Assembly (NCBI GenBank): GCA_003024985.2
Contig: PXIH01S0025025.1
DNA length: 12,989 nucleotides
Source: Euperipatoides rowelli
Lineage: Eukaryota; Onychophora; Udeonychophora; Euonychophora; Peripatopsidae
Direction: 5' to 3' (one strand)
Shown: positions 1 to 8,607 of the stretch, piece by piece
Numbering within the stretch: the stretch's first letter is position 1
Layout: each line of letters begins with the position of its first letter
Notes under the pieces: generated by a model
Told to the model about the DNA's origin: nothing
The model's input: the letters and a program-made list of their open reading frames with translations, nothing else
Database searches by the model: none
Made by a program: the position numbers and the translations under genes

Positions 1-127
1 GGATGAAATTGTAAATTGTTTTAAATCCTATGTACGTAGTAGCCTAATTAAGTCTGTAAAAATAACTTTACTGGTACACATGGAATTTTTGCTACAAGGC
101 TGAGTACAGAGGAACCTAATTAAAATA
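1..127. other. AT-rich leader, nothing recognisable
   Basis: I see no coding frame, repeat or RNA signature here. It contains one TAGCCTA-type word near position 40, of the kind scattered across the window. Confidence 0.5.
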
Positions 128-437
128 CTATGGAAAAACAAACACTTAATGTCTTGAATAGTAGGCTAAGTTATCGGGAAGAATAGCAAACTTCTTATAT
201 TAATGTGCTATAACAGGCATTAATCTCTTAATAAACTAGCCAAAATTAAATATTGACAAAACCCTGGATCGTCAAAGGAAGCCTATGGAAAAACAAATAC
301 TTAATGTCTTGAATAGTAGGCTAAGTTATCGGGAAGAATAGCAAACTTCTTATATTAATGTGCTATAACAGGCATTAATATCTTAATAAACTAGCCAAAA
401 TTAAATATTGAGGAAACCCTGGATCGTCAAAGGAAGC
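128..437. repeat. Two-copy tandem repeat, 155-bp unit
   Basis: Copy 1 is 128-282 and copy 2 is 283-437, followed by the first three bases of a third copy. By eye the copies differ only at a C/T in the early part, a C/A near the two-thirds point and a CA/GG pair near the end, so identity is about 97-98 percent. Both begin CTATGGAAAAACAAA and end GTCAAAGGAAGC. The few differences imply a recent duplication, and they make a pure assembly duplicate less likely. No coding function is visible. It abuts the polypurine tract on its right. Confidence 0.9.
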
Positions 438-440
438 CTA

Positions 441-985
441 AAGGGTATGCATAAGGGAGGGGGAGAAAGAGGAGATAATATTCTTTGGAAATGCAGCACA
501 CTATAAAGAGAAGAAAAAATAAAAGCAAGTAGTAGCAGAACAACAAGAGGGATAGGCAGAGGAATAAGTAATAGAAGAAGCAGAAGAAAAAGCAATATGA
601 AGTAACAAAAAAAAACAAGTAAAATAATGAGAAGCAGACGATTAAAGTAGAAGAATAAGAAACATAAGAAGTTGAAAGATAAAAAGCAGAACAAAAAACA
701 GAAGAATAAGTAGCAGAAGAGACTAGGAGAAGCGAAATAAGAAGAGAAAAGCTGATGAAGCAGATCAAGAATAGAAGCCAAAGAACAAAAACAGGAAGAA
801 ACAGAAGAACAAGAGGCAGAGGAATAAGTAAAAGAATAAGAAACAAGCACCAGAACAAGGAGAATAATGAAAAGCAGATAAATTAGAAGTAAAAGCAAAG
901 AAGAAAAATAGAGTTGAGAGATAGCCATAGAGACAAATCCCTAACAAGATAGGGAACAAAATCAAAGAACAAGAGAAAAAACCAA
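441..985 (+). repeat. Long degenerate polypurine (GAA/AGAAG/AGCAGAA) tract
   Basis: For about 540 bases the + strand is overwhelmingly A and G, built from GAAGAA, AGCAGAA, GAATAAG and AACAAGAGG words. It is a degenerate minisatellite: GCAGAGGAATAAGTAA occurs at 556-571 and again at 816-831, a period of 260. Looser copies of an AATGA-GAAGCAGA motif lie near 626 and 866. Because the complement is polypyrimidine, all three - strand frames stay open for long stretches and give Leu/Phe/Ser/Cys-rich translations. I attribute these to composition, not to genes. Such tracts can form triplex (H-) DNA. Confidence 0.85.
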
Positions 986-1002
986 ATCTATTTATTAAAT
1001 GT

Positions 1003-1194
1003 TTATTTGTTTACTTGTCCAGTTATATATTGTGTTATGTCATGTGATGTCCTGTACAGGCTCTGTGCGGTCTGGTGTGAGCCATAGTGTGTTGTCCATA
1101 ACCTGGTTGGTATACTATATAGCCCGTAATACCGGGAATTGGTTACCCTCGCGGGGCTGGCAGTATTTCTGACCAATATGATACAATATTGAAT
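1003..1194 (-). other. GC-richer island with a 63-codon open frame, unidentified
   Basis: Base composition changes abruptly here, with CG-containing words such as CCTCGCGGGG near 1147-1156 inside very AT-rich surroundings. On the - strand one frame is free of stops for about 63 codons, between a stop at 1195-1197 and one at 1003-1005. It has no ATG in a convincing position, and its Thr/Tyr/Ser-rich translation matches nothing I know. A TATA-like CTATATAG on the - strand around 1115 could fit a decayed LTR or transposon end, but this is a guess. Confidence 0.25.
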
Positions 1195-1333
1195 TTAGAT
1201 AAAAATTTCTTATTTTTTTAGTAGTGTTACTTTTTAACATCTAGGCAATATACTGTATATATAGAGAATACCATTTTTCTGCTTTTATTAAAGTTTAATG
1301 CATTTATGGTTTATTTTCCTTTTAGTTTTCCTA
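1195..1333. other. AT-rich spacer before the duplicated block
   Basis: No gene or repeat recognised. The first copy of the 1,564-bp block begins at 1334. Confidence 0.4.
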
Positions 1334-1612
1334 AATAAAGTTGATATGGCCTTTGATTTAAACTGTTGTTGTAATTGTCAGATTAGCAATTTGAATTTTT
1401 TGTTAACATTGGAGCTTTCTAGTCACCTATTGGTGATTAACTTAATGGTATTTTTTTTTTTTTCAATTGTTTTAAATTTTGTATAGCCTAGTTGTTTAAT
1501 AAGTTTATGTATGATTGCTATTTTAAAAAATGTCTTAAATTTTTGTATTTTTGACACTAGGGGCATAGCTAGTTCCCTTATCCAATTATGTACTAACAGT
1601 TTTTTTTTTTTT

Positions 1613-1870
1613 TTATATGTTTTCGAATAATGAGGTGCTGGCTATACAGCCGGGTTTAGTCGATATGGCTCGGGTCAGGTTTTGAGGTTGGCTGGCATTG
1701 ATGTTGAGCTGTGGTGGGCTGCTGCTGCTTGGGCTTGCCAAAACTTTCCTTTGTGGCTGTGGACTGTGGTGCAGAGTGTTTCCGTGTTGGCTGGGATTAG
1801 TAGTCAGCATATGACTGTGATGTCTGGTGGTAATTTGGTTGAGTATGACTCTTAATACTGGGATCTTATT
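1613..1870 (-). other. G/T-rich island open on both strands, unidentified
   Basis: The segment is much richer in G than its flanks (GCTGG, GGGCTGCTGCTGC) and has long stop-free frames on both strands. The - frame runs 1870 to 1613, about 85 codons. It has an internal Met at 1808-1810 and a Pro/Ser/Gln/Asn-rich translation. The + frame runs 1634 to 1855, 73 codons, with a Trp/Ala/Val-rich translation ending GGNLVEYDS. On the + strand it follows a T15 run and possible AG acceptors at 1633-1634 and 1648-1649, so an exon is conceivable. Neither product resembles a family I know. The identical island recurs at 3177-3434 in the second copy. Confidence 0.25.
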
Positions 1871-2896
1871 TCAAGACAACAATGTACAACATAGCCTTCT
1901 TCAAGTTGCTAAAAGAATTTGTCCATATGAAAAGAAAATTGGAAGACCCTGTTTTACGTAAATGACTGTGCAAGGATATATGGTAAATAGTAGGATTCCT
2001 TTAGCATCCTGGGAGAAGGAAAAGAAGAGTTAAACAAGTTGGCAAAAAAAAAAAATCAGATGAGCTGGAATAAGTTGTACTCAAATTAATTTGGAAGTTT
2101 TGCTTGTAGTGGTTTACAGTATGTGTTGTAGCTTATAATTATATAGAAGAATTTGATAGTAAAGTGGGATCCATGAGCAAATAATTTTAATTTTATATTG
2201 GGGTGGGTTGTCTAGGCAAGATTGTCTGACATCACTGTACCCCTCTCTTCAAATTTGCAGTCCCTATATTATAGTTTGTCTACCTCCATTGCACTTTGGC
2301 ATAGGTTTCTTTCAAGCTGCCACAGTGGTGCTGATTCCTGATTAAATAAATAAACTACTTAAAACTCTTATTTTTAACTATTAACTTTGTGTTTATATTA
2401 AACTCTTTTAAATAATTATTAAATTTGGGGCTGCCATCCCTAATATTGGGGCTGCAACATTTGTAATACAAGTTTTCCTTTGGGAAAGTATAAAATGTGA
2501 ATTTTCTAATGCTGGATTCTAAGATAATAGAAAGGCTACTGACATGATATGATACTAATTTCCTTGGCACAAGTTACCATTTCATCAACATTAAATTTAA
2601 AGGCTTATTTGATTGTTAAAGGAAAATCTTTGTTGTGACATCTTTCATTGAATTACTTCATTGTAGATCTCTCTTATTTGAACAAATAAAATAAAAATAA
2701 ATATTTATTAAACCTATTATGTTTTATAATTATATCTTTGACCTCTGTTCAATCATCTTTGTTTATGAAAAATTTTGTGGCTATATTTATGATAAGCAAT
2801 GCAAGACTATTGTTAAATATAACTACTTAAAATTATTATTTTGATGAAAAAATATCCTGATGCCGTAATAATTATACCACACTTTTTTTTTTTTTT

Positions 2897-2897
2897 N
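2897..2897. other. Single-N gap at the repeat junction
   Basis: The only ambiguous base in the window sits exactly between the two 1,564-bp copies, at the end of a T14 run. In copy 2 the same place (4447-4461) reads T15. A one-base gap in a homopolymer flanked by identical sequence is what a scaffolder leaves when two contigs overlap but are not merged. Confidence 0.9.
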
Positions 2898-4461
2898 AAT
2901 AAAGTTGATATGGCCTTTGATTTAAACTGTTGTTGTAATTGTCAGATTAGCAATTTGAATTTTTTGTTAACATTGGAGCTTTCTAGTCACCTATTGGTGA
3001 TTAACTTAATGGTATTTTTTTTTTTTTCAATTGTTTTAAATTTTGTATAGCCTAGTTGTTTAATAAGTTTATGTATGATTGCTATTTTAAAAAATGTCTT
3101 AAATTTTTGTATTTTTGACACTAGGGGCATAGCTAGTTCCCTTATCCAATTATGTACTAACAGTTTTTTTTTTTTTTTATATGTTTTCGAATAATGAGGT
3201 GCTGGCTATACAGCCGGGTTTAGTCGATATGGCTCGGGTCAGGTTTTGAGGTTGGCTGGCATTGATGTTGAGCTGTGGTGGGCTGCTGCTGCTTGGGCTT
3301 GCCAAAACTTTCCTTTGTGGCTGTGGACTGTGGTGCAGAGTGTTTCCGTGTTGGCTGGGATTAGTAGTCAGCATATGACTGTGATGTCTGGTGGTAATTT
3401 GGTTGAGTATGACTCTTAATACTGGGATCTTATTTCAAGACAACAATGTACAACATAGCCTTCTTCAAGTTGCTAAAAGAATTTGTCCATATGAAAAGAA
3501 AATTGGAAGACCCTGTTTTACGTAAATGACTGTGCAAGGATATATGGTAAATAGTAGGATTCCTTTAGCATCCTGGGAGAAGGAAAAGAAGAGTTAAACA
3601 AGTTGGCAAAAAAAAAAAATCAGATGAGCTGGAATAAGTTGTACTCAAATTAATTTGGAAGTTTTGCTTGTAGTGGTTTACAGTATGTGTTGTAGCTTAT
3701 AATTATATAGAAGAATTTGATAGTAAAGTGGGATCCATGAGCAAATAATTTTAATTTTATATTGGGGTGGGTTGTCTAGGCAAGATTGTCTGACATCACT
3801 GTACCCCTCTCTTCAAATTTGCAGTCCCTATATTATAGTTTGTCTACCTCCATTGCACTTTGGCATAGGTTTCTTTCAAGCTGCCACAGTGGTGCTGATT
3901 CCTGATTAAATAAATAAACTACTTAAAACTCTTATTTTTAACTATTAACTTTGTGTTTATATTAAACTCTTTTAAATAATTATTAAATTTGGGGCTGCCA
4001 TCCCTAATATTGGGGCTGCAACATTTGTAATACAAGTTTTCCTTTGGGAAAGTATAAAATGTGAATTTTCTAATGCTGGATTCTAAGATAATAGAAAGGC
4101 TACTGACATGATATGATACTAATTTCCTTGGCACAAGTTACCATTTCATCAACATTAAATTTAAAGGCTTATTTGATTGTTAAAGGAAAATCTTTGTTGT
4201 GACATCTTTCATTGAATTACTTCATTGTAGATCTCTCTTATTTGAACAAATAAAATAAAAATAAATATTTATTAAACCTATTATGTTTTATAATTATATC
4301 TTTGACCTCTGTTCAATCATCTTTGTTTATGAAAAATTTTGTGGCTATATTTATGATAAGCAATGCAAGACTATTGTTAAATATAACTACTTAAAATTAT
4401 TATTTTGATGAAAAAATATCCTGATGCCGTAATAATTATACCACACTTTTTTTTTTTTTTT
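2898..4461 (+). repeat. Copy 2 of exact 1,564-bp direct repeat
   Basis: Same sequence as 1334-2897. After its terminal T15 the sequence departs into unique DNA at 4465, after three shared bases. No independent function should be inferred for any frame in this copy, because each is the counterpart of one 1,564 bases upstream. Confidence 0.95.
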
Positions 4462-4463
4462 AA

Positions 4464-4598
4464 TTTGAGGAGGTAATCCAATCAGCTTTTAAGGTAGTGC
4501 CTGTGGCTTCTATGGCCAAACTTTCAGGTTGGCAAGTTGGTTTAATTCTGATATGTCTTAACAATTTAAACAGCAGTTCTAATATGGAAAAATTTTAA
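4464..4598 (+). other. Short open frame after poly-T, possible exon or gene relic
   Basis: A 44-codon stop-bounded frame follows the T15 run. The run plus TTTGAG|GAGGT resembles a pyrimidine tract and an AG acceptor. The translation contains ASMAKLSGWQVG, which faintly recalls the PLP-lysine and GWR.G region of class I/II aminotransferases (for example tyrosine aminotransferase). Key spacing is missing, though, and the match is far too short. AAG|GTAGTG at 4491-4499 could be a donor. This may be chance. Confidence 0.15.
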
Positions 4599-6016
4599 TA
4601 TGATGCTGTGTTGAAACTTGAACTAATTTTAGTATTTTTTTTAATAGATAAAAATTTTCAAGCAATTTTATCTCTAAGTATATTTGGGGGGGGGGGGGGG
4701 ATACAATGATGAAAGATAAATAGAGTAGATTAGTCCTCAATCAAAAGTTTTATAATATTTCTAGAAAAAAGAAAGAACTATAAGGAGACTGATTTTAATT
4801 TAATGTTTTTTTTTTTTTAAATTGTACTCATTCTATTTTGTCTTTATTTCTTTATTAATCTTAACCATAAAAGGTCCCCTCTTCCCTTCTCCAAGTAACT
4901 AGAATAACTTAAGTTCAAATTTCACTGCTCTGCAGGTTTAAATTATTAAAGTTCCAATGACTTCATTACTGTACCCATTTGATTATAATGTCATTTTATT
5001 TATTGGATGCCTAGTAACAATGTTTTGAAATTTAATCAATACTGCACCACACCTTTTCTCATTATTATAGTTTTGACCTAGAAATGTCAAAAATGTTATT
5101 AAGCCATATCATGAATGGATTATGAAAAGAAATAATATTGAGAAACATTTTATACTGTATATTGCCACCTAGATTATAAAAAGGCACCTTTTGAGTATCA
5201 TAATTAGTTAAAATAATCTAACAAACAAATAGCATATTTATTTTTACATTACGCATGTGCAATTATTATTTGTTTTTAAAGATATTGAAAATTTTTATAA
5301 ATATATTTGGAATTTAAAAAAACTAAAAATTTATGTGTAGGCTACCAATCATTGTCTGATTTTGGGTGCAATGGTGTTATGGAGCTTGTTATGCAGACAG
5401 CAAGGCATTCTTTTTTATTACTATTATTTTATCGATAAATCATTAAAAAAGAATAACAACAGATTAAGAGTGAAAAGTTTTTTCTTTGCGACAACATTAA
5501 AAGATTTGGAATGGCAATAATATACTGTACATCAATCTTTATTGTTACTTTATTATTGTAGAATTAATGTTTATTAGTACCTAGAGATGATTTATTTAAG
5601 ACGTCTGTTATTATTGACATTTCCACATTTTTAATTACCGTATTACAATGTAAATAAGGTGAAAAATTAAAAGTATATTTGTAATTATACAAACTAAAAT
5701 ATTTATTTTAAATATTTCTTAATTGCAAACTGATTTTCGTAAATTTTTTTTTTTGTCTTTTTTTTTTTTTTTTTACTCTGTTGTCAGCACTTATGATTTC
5801 TAGTAAAATAAATCTTTATCTTTAAAAAAAGATTAAATATGGTACATTGTTTTAAAGTATTTTCACTTAAATATGAAAGTTGTCTCAAAAACAAGTTGTG
5901 ACTTATTTTACAAAACAAGTTTGCAGGTTAGCCTATTGTTTAAACCGTCAGCTTAATTTCAGTTTACGATACTTGCAAGAAGGCGGTAATACCAGACAAC
6001 ACATATTAAAAAGCTC
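4599..6016. other. AT-rich gene-free stretch
   Basis: No coding frame, RNA gene or complete transposon seen. It contains a G15 run (4686-4700), T13 and T17-class runs (about 4806 and 5757), several TACTGTA words and a TAGGCTA word near 5338. It is consistent with intron or intergenic DNA. Confidence 0.6.
4686..4700 (+). repeat. G15 homopolymer
   Basis: Fifteen consecutive G in otherwise AT-rich DNA. It could form intramolecular or intermolecular G-quadruplexes, and its exact length is likely to be unreliable in short-read assembly. A second run, T10 followed by G10, lies at 8489-8508 inside the candidate MITE. Confidence 0.8.
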
Positions 6017-6225
6017 TAATATTTTATTACAATCCTAACCTTAACCCTTAGCCTAAACCCTAACTTCAACTACATGTGAAATCCACTAAGCTCCAATCCT
6101 AGGATAATCTAGAGCGGATTAACCCTTTCCTAATAGTTTTCAGTGATTAAGCTGTAGCTAGCCAAATCCCAAACGCTACAACTTTTCCTCATTTGGCTAC
6201 AAGTCAACACTTAGGCTGAGCCAAA
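6017..6225. repeat. Dispersed repeat family, copy 1 (modules A, B, C)
   Basis: Three modules recur about 0.8-1 kb downstream. Module A is 6017-6040 (TAATATTTTATTACAATCC...). Module B is 6140-6153 (TCAGTGATTAAGCT). Module C is a hairpin with arms TTTGGCT at 6192-6198 and AGCCAAA at 6219-6225. Between A and B lies a degenerate telomere-like string (6031-6064). The second copy (6924-7021) has the order C, inverted B, A, so the copies are rearranged. A decayed nonautonomous mobile element is the simplest explanation. An A14 run follows at 6237. Confidence 0.5.
6031..6064 (-). repeat. Degenerate CCTAA/CCCTAA telomere-like string
   Basis: Successive words CCTAAC, CTTAAC, CCTTAG, CCTAAA and CCCTAAC resemble decayed TTAGG or TTAGGG repeats read from the opposite strand. 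The array is short and irregular. It is better read as part of the dispersed repeat than as a true telomeric remnant. Confidence 0.3.
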
Positions 6226-6923
6226 TTGCTAATTCTAAAAAAAAAAAAAAATCACTCACCACCTAATTTAACAAATTAAGAATTGGTAAAAAATATGTTA
6301 CTCTGGCTTACAATATAAATATTTTGAAATTTAATATAATTGAAGCAGTAAATAAATGAATAACAATTAAAATTAATGATAATTTTTGGTAACTTTATGA
6401 AAAGATTCTTGCTTTGAAATTGATAGTTAAGAATTGGTTAAAATTTATAATAAATAGATTTCTGAAGGTAGCCTAATTTATAAAGTTAGAATTTCTATTT
6501 TCTTCTTTTGTTTTTACAGTATATACGAAAACCAATTATGTAACCTTACCATGAAATTAATAAGGAATAAAACTATATAGACTTTTGCTATAACATATAC
6601 TTCATGGACTTACTCTGCCTAACCAATCATTCATTCATTTATCTTATCTAACTTATCAAAATTGACCAAATTCATTTAGTTGGTCATAATTATTGATTCA
6701 TTTGGATTCCAGTTGGACTATAATTAGGCTATTAAATTAATTGAATTTGAAGTTATACTGGGCACTGCAGAAGGAAGATTTTTGAAGCTAGGGTTTTTTT
6801 TTTTTTTTAACGGATGAAAGATGATTAGACCTAAAAAAATAAAGCTGAGATCATGAGCAGAACATCTATGTGATACCCAAGGTCTTATTAAAATTACAAC
6901 ATGTTTGGCTAGTAATTTTTTGG
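6226..6923. other. AT-rich stretch between repeat copies
   Basis: No gene seen. It holds an A14 run near 6237 and a T14 run near 6786. Scattered TAGCCTA/TAGGCTA words occur near 6470 and 6727. Confidence 0.5.
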
Positions 6924-7021
6924 TTTGGCTACAAATTTATTTGCAGTTTGAGCCAAACTGCTAATAGTTCCAACTTTCCAGCTTAATCACTGAGTTTTAA
7001 TATTTTATTACAGTCCTAACC
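6924..7021. repeat. Dispersed repeat family, copy 2 (C, inverted B, A)
   Basis: Module C is an imperfect hairpin: TTTGGCT (6924-6930) pairs with AGCCAAA (6951-6957), and further imperfect pairing extends to about 6911 and 6966. Module B appears as the reverse complement AGCTTAATCACTGA (6980-6993). Module A (6998-7021) matches 6017-6040 at 23 of 24 bases in the same orientation. The inversion of B relative to A shows internal rearrangement since the common ancestor. Confidence 0.5.
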
Positions 7022-7332
7022 TAAAGACTAGTCGGCCATCTTGTGGGAATGTTCCCAAACTGTCAGATATTTTAGAATTCATTTTATGTAGCCTACCACT
7101 TTTAAAATAATATTATTAATATAGTTAATTAAATTGAAATAAACACTTAATTTTATTCTCATTCACCATATTCTCTTCTGAGAAAATTAACATGCAGCGA
7201 TTACTTTCTTGTGACGTGTACATAGATGCTTTAAAATTATTTAAATCAAAATTATTTTTTTTTGTTAAATTTTATCCCTCCATAAATTATTTCCTTTCAT
7301 TTAACACTCAATATCATTTAAATATTGAGGAG
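7022..7332. other. AT-rich stretch, nothing recognised
   Basis: No frame, RNA or repeat boundary is visible. A TAGCCTA word occurs near 7089. Confidence 0.5.
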
Positions 7333-7371
7333 CAGGGATGGGCGTTTTGTCACCTATTCGCCTAATTAGGC
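7333..7371 (+). mobile_element. hAT-like 5' terminal motif, element not delimited
   Basis: CAGGGATGGGC at 7333-7343 matches the kind of terminus common on hAT-superfamily DNA transposons, which often begin CAGGGATGG or CAGGGGT. A 12-base palindrome GCCTAATTAGGC follows at 7360-7371. I found no matching 3' end (GCCCATCCCTG) or target-site duplication. This is at most a solo or truncated end, and an 11-base match could be chance. Confidence 0.2.
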
Positions 7372-8337
7372 AACAGTTATAATTTTCTAGTTGACACTGT
7401 CGCCTAAGGCTATTTTACACATAGGCATTAAAATAATTTTATAAAACTTATGATTAATCGCTTATGAAATTTATGTTTATATTTTAAATATTTAACTTAT
7501 AATATTTTGAGTAATTTCACAAAACTAAGTTGTTAATTTTAAATTAGCATTTAATTTACTAATTTACTAAAATAGAATAGCCTAATCAATCATTTAAATT
7601 AAAAAAAAAAATTGACATTTTATTGTCTTAGCAGTTTATAATTCTTAATTTCCTCATTTACATCTGAAGTCTAAATGTGAAAAGCTCCTATTTCTGAAAT
7701 CGCTAAACGTTGTATCAATGCCACACATAAAGTTTTAATTATTGTCCTTTTATTCAAATGAGCAACGAAGTTAAAATTTCCTTATATAAACCATAGACAA
7801 TCAGTAGAACTCTCGTGGTTGACCCTACAGAGTTTAGAAATTATATAATTTTGGACCATTTAAAACCTATTTAAATTCTTTATCTGATTGTATTTTTCAC
7901 CCTTAAAATTAGCCGAATTTCATCAATACAGTAGCCTAAGTTATATCAGAAGCTTAATTACAAACTGATAAAAACAGATGAATATTTTAGCAGAGATATG
8001 GCATGTTTGAAACTTTTATCATCAAAATAGCCTGTTCTTCGCTAAGAATTGCTTTTCCAGAACAGTTATTATTAAAAATTTCATTCTTTTGTGCGAATCT
8101 TCCTTTTGACTAGGGCTTACTGTATTTTGTACTTTCGTTTATCGTCAACCAAATATCGTTATATACTAAAATGCTTTTAGCTTTTTTTTTTCTTTCTCTC
8201 TTTTTTTTTTAAATGAATCCTTTATTATAATTAAATAAATTCTTTCACTAGTTACAAAATGTAAGCTCAAACATGTTTATGTAAAACAATTTTCAAAGGA
8301 ACAAAAATAATTTGGAATACAGTACTGTATATACATT
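7372..8337. other. AT-rich gene-free stretch
   Basis: No supported gene. Minor items are an A10 run near 7600, a small hairpin CTGTTCT/AGAACAG around 8031-8065, and T-rich runs at 8181-8212. TAGCCTA words occur near 7578 and 7932. Confidence 0.55.
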
Positions 8338-8607
8338 CAGGGCCGACTAAGTCTTTGTAGGGCCCTAGGCAAAGCTTAAGATATGGCCTCCCTTATACTA
8401 TACCAATCCCTTATACAGTATGTTTGATAAGCTTTTTTTTTTGTCGGTTGGAACACTTTATTAAGTGTTACTTTATGTTTTGATAATCTTTTTTTTTTGG
8501 GGGGGGGGCGAGGGGTGCTGTGGGGAACAGAACTCTTAAAAATTGGCCCCTATGTTTTAATATAGGCTATATTTGCCTTCTATGCCTAGGCAGTAAAATG
8601 GCCCCTG
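8338..8607. mobile_element. Candidate MITE with hAT-like termini
   Basis: The left end starts CAGGGCCG and continues through CCCTAGGCAAAG (8364-8375). The right end reads GCCTAGGC (8584-8591) to GGCCCCTG, whose reverse complement starts CAGGGGCC. Aligned as inverted repeats, the two ends share CAGGG-GCC, ACT, CTAGGCA-AG, ATAT and GCCT blocks over about 60 bases. The flanks TATACATT (8330-8337) and TATATAAA (8608-8615) agree at 5 of 8 positions, compatible with a decayed 8-bp target duplication. No transposase frame is present, so the element is nonautonomous. The interior holds the T10G10 run. Confidence 0.4.

Larger units (their letters stand above)
1334..2897 (+). repeat. Copy 1 of exact 1,564-bp direct repeat
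   Basis: This block is repeated immediately downstream at a constant offset of 1,564 bases, and I found no difference on reading the two copies side by side. Even homopolymers agree (T13 near 1451, T15 near 1600, A12 near 2047). It ends in T14 plus the only ambiguous base of the window (N at 2897). The content is mostly AT-rich noncoding DNA plus one G/T-rich island (about 1613-1870, described separately). I interpret the pair as one locus represented twice. Confidence 0.95.

Noticed and set aside
401-965. Three long - strand open frames (66 to 175 codons)
   Set aside because: They overlap each other in different frames and are nearly all Leu, Phe, Ser, Cys and Tyr. This is expected from a polypyrimidine strand, where stops are rare.
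2355-2570. 71-codon - strand frame, repeated at 3919-4134
   Set aside because: It is Lys/Asn/Ser/Phe-rich with no domain. The second copy is the likely assembly duplicate, so the repetition is not evidence of conservation.
2841-3050. + strand frame crossing the N
   Set aside because: It spans the assembly gap and joins sequence that may not be contiguous in the genome. The rest repeats the frame at 1298-1486.
6031-6064. Interstitial telomere array
   Set aside because: Only about five irregular units are present, with no consistent TTAGG or TTAGGG register.
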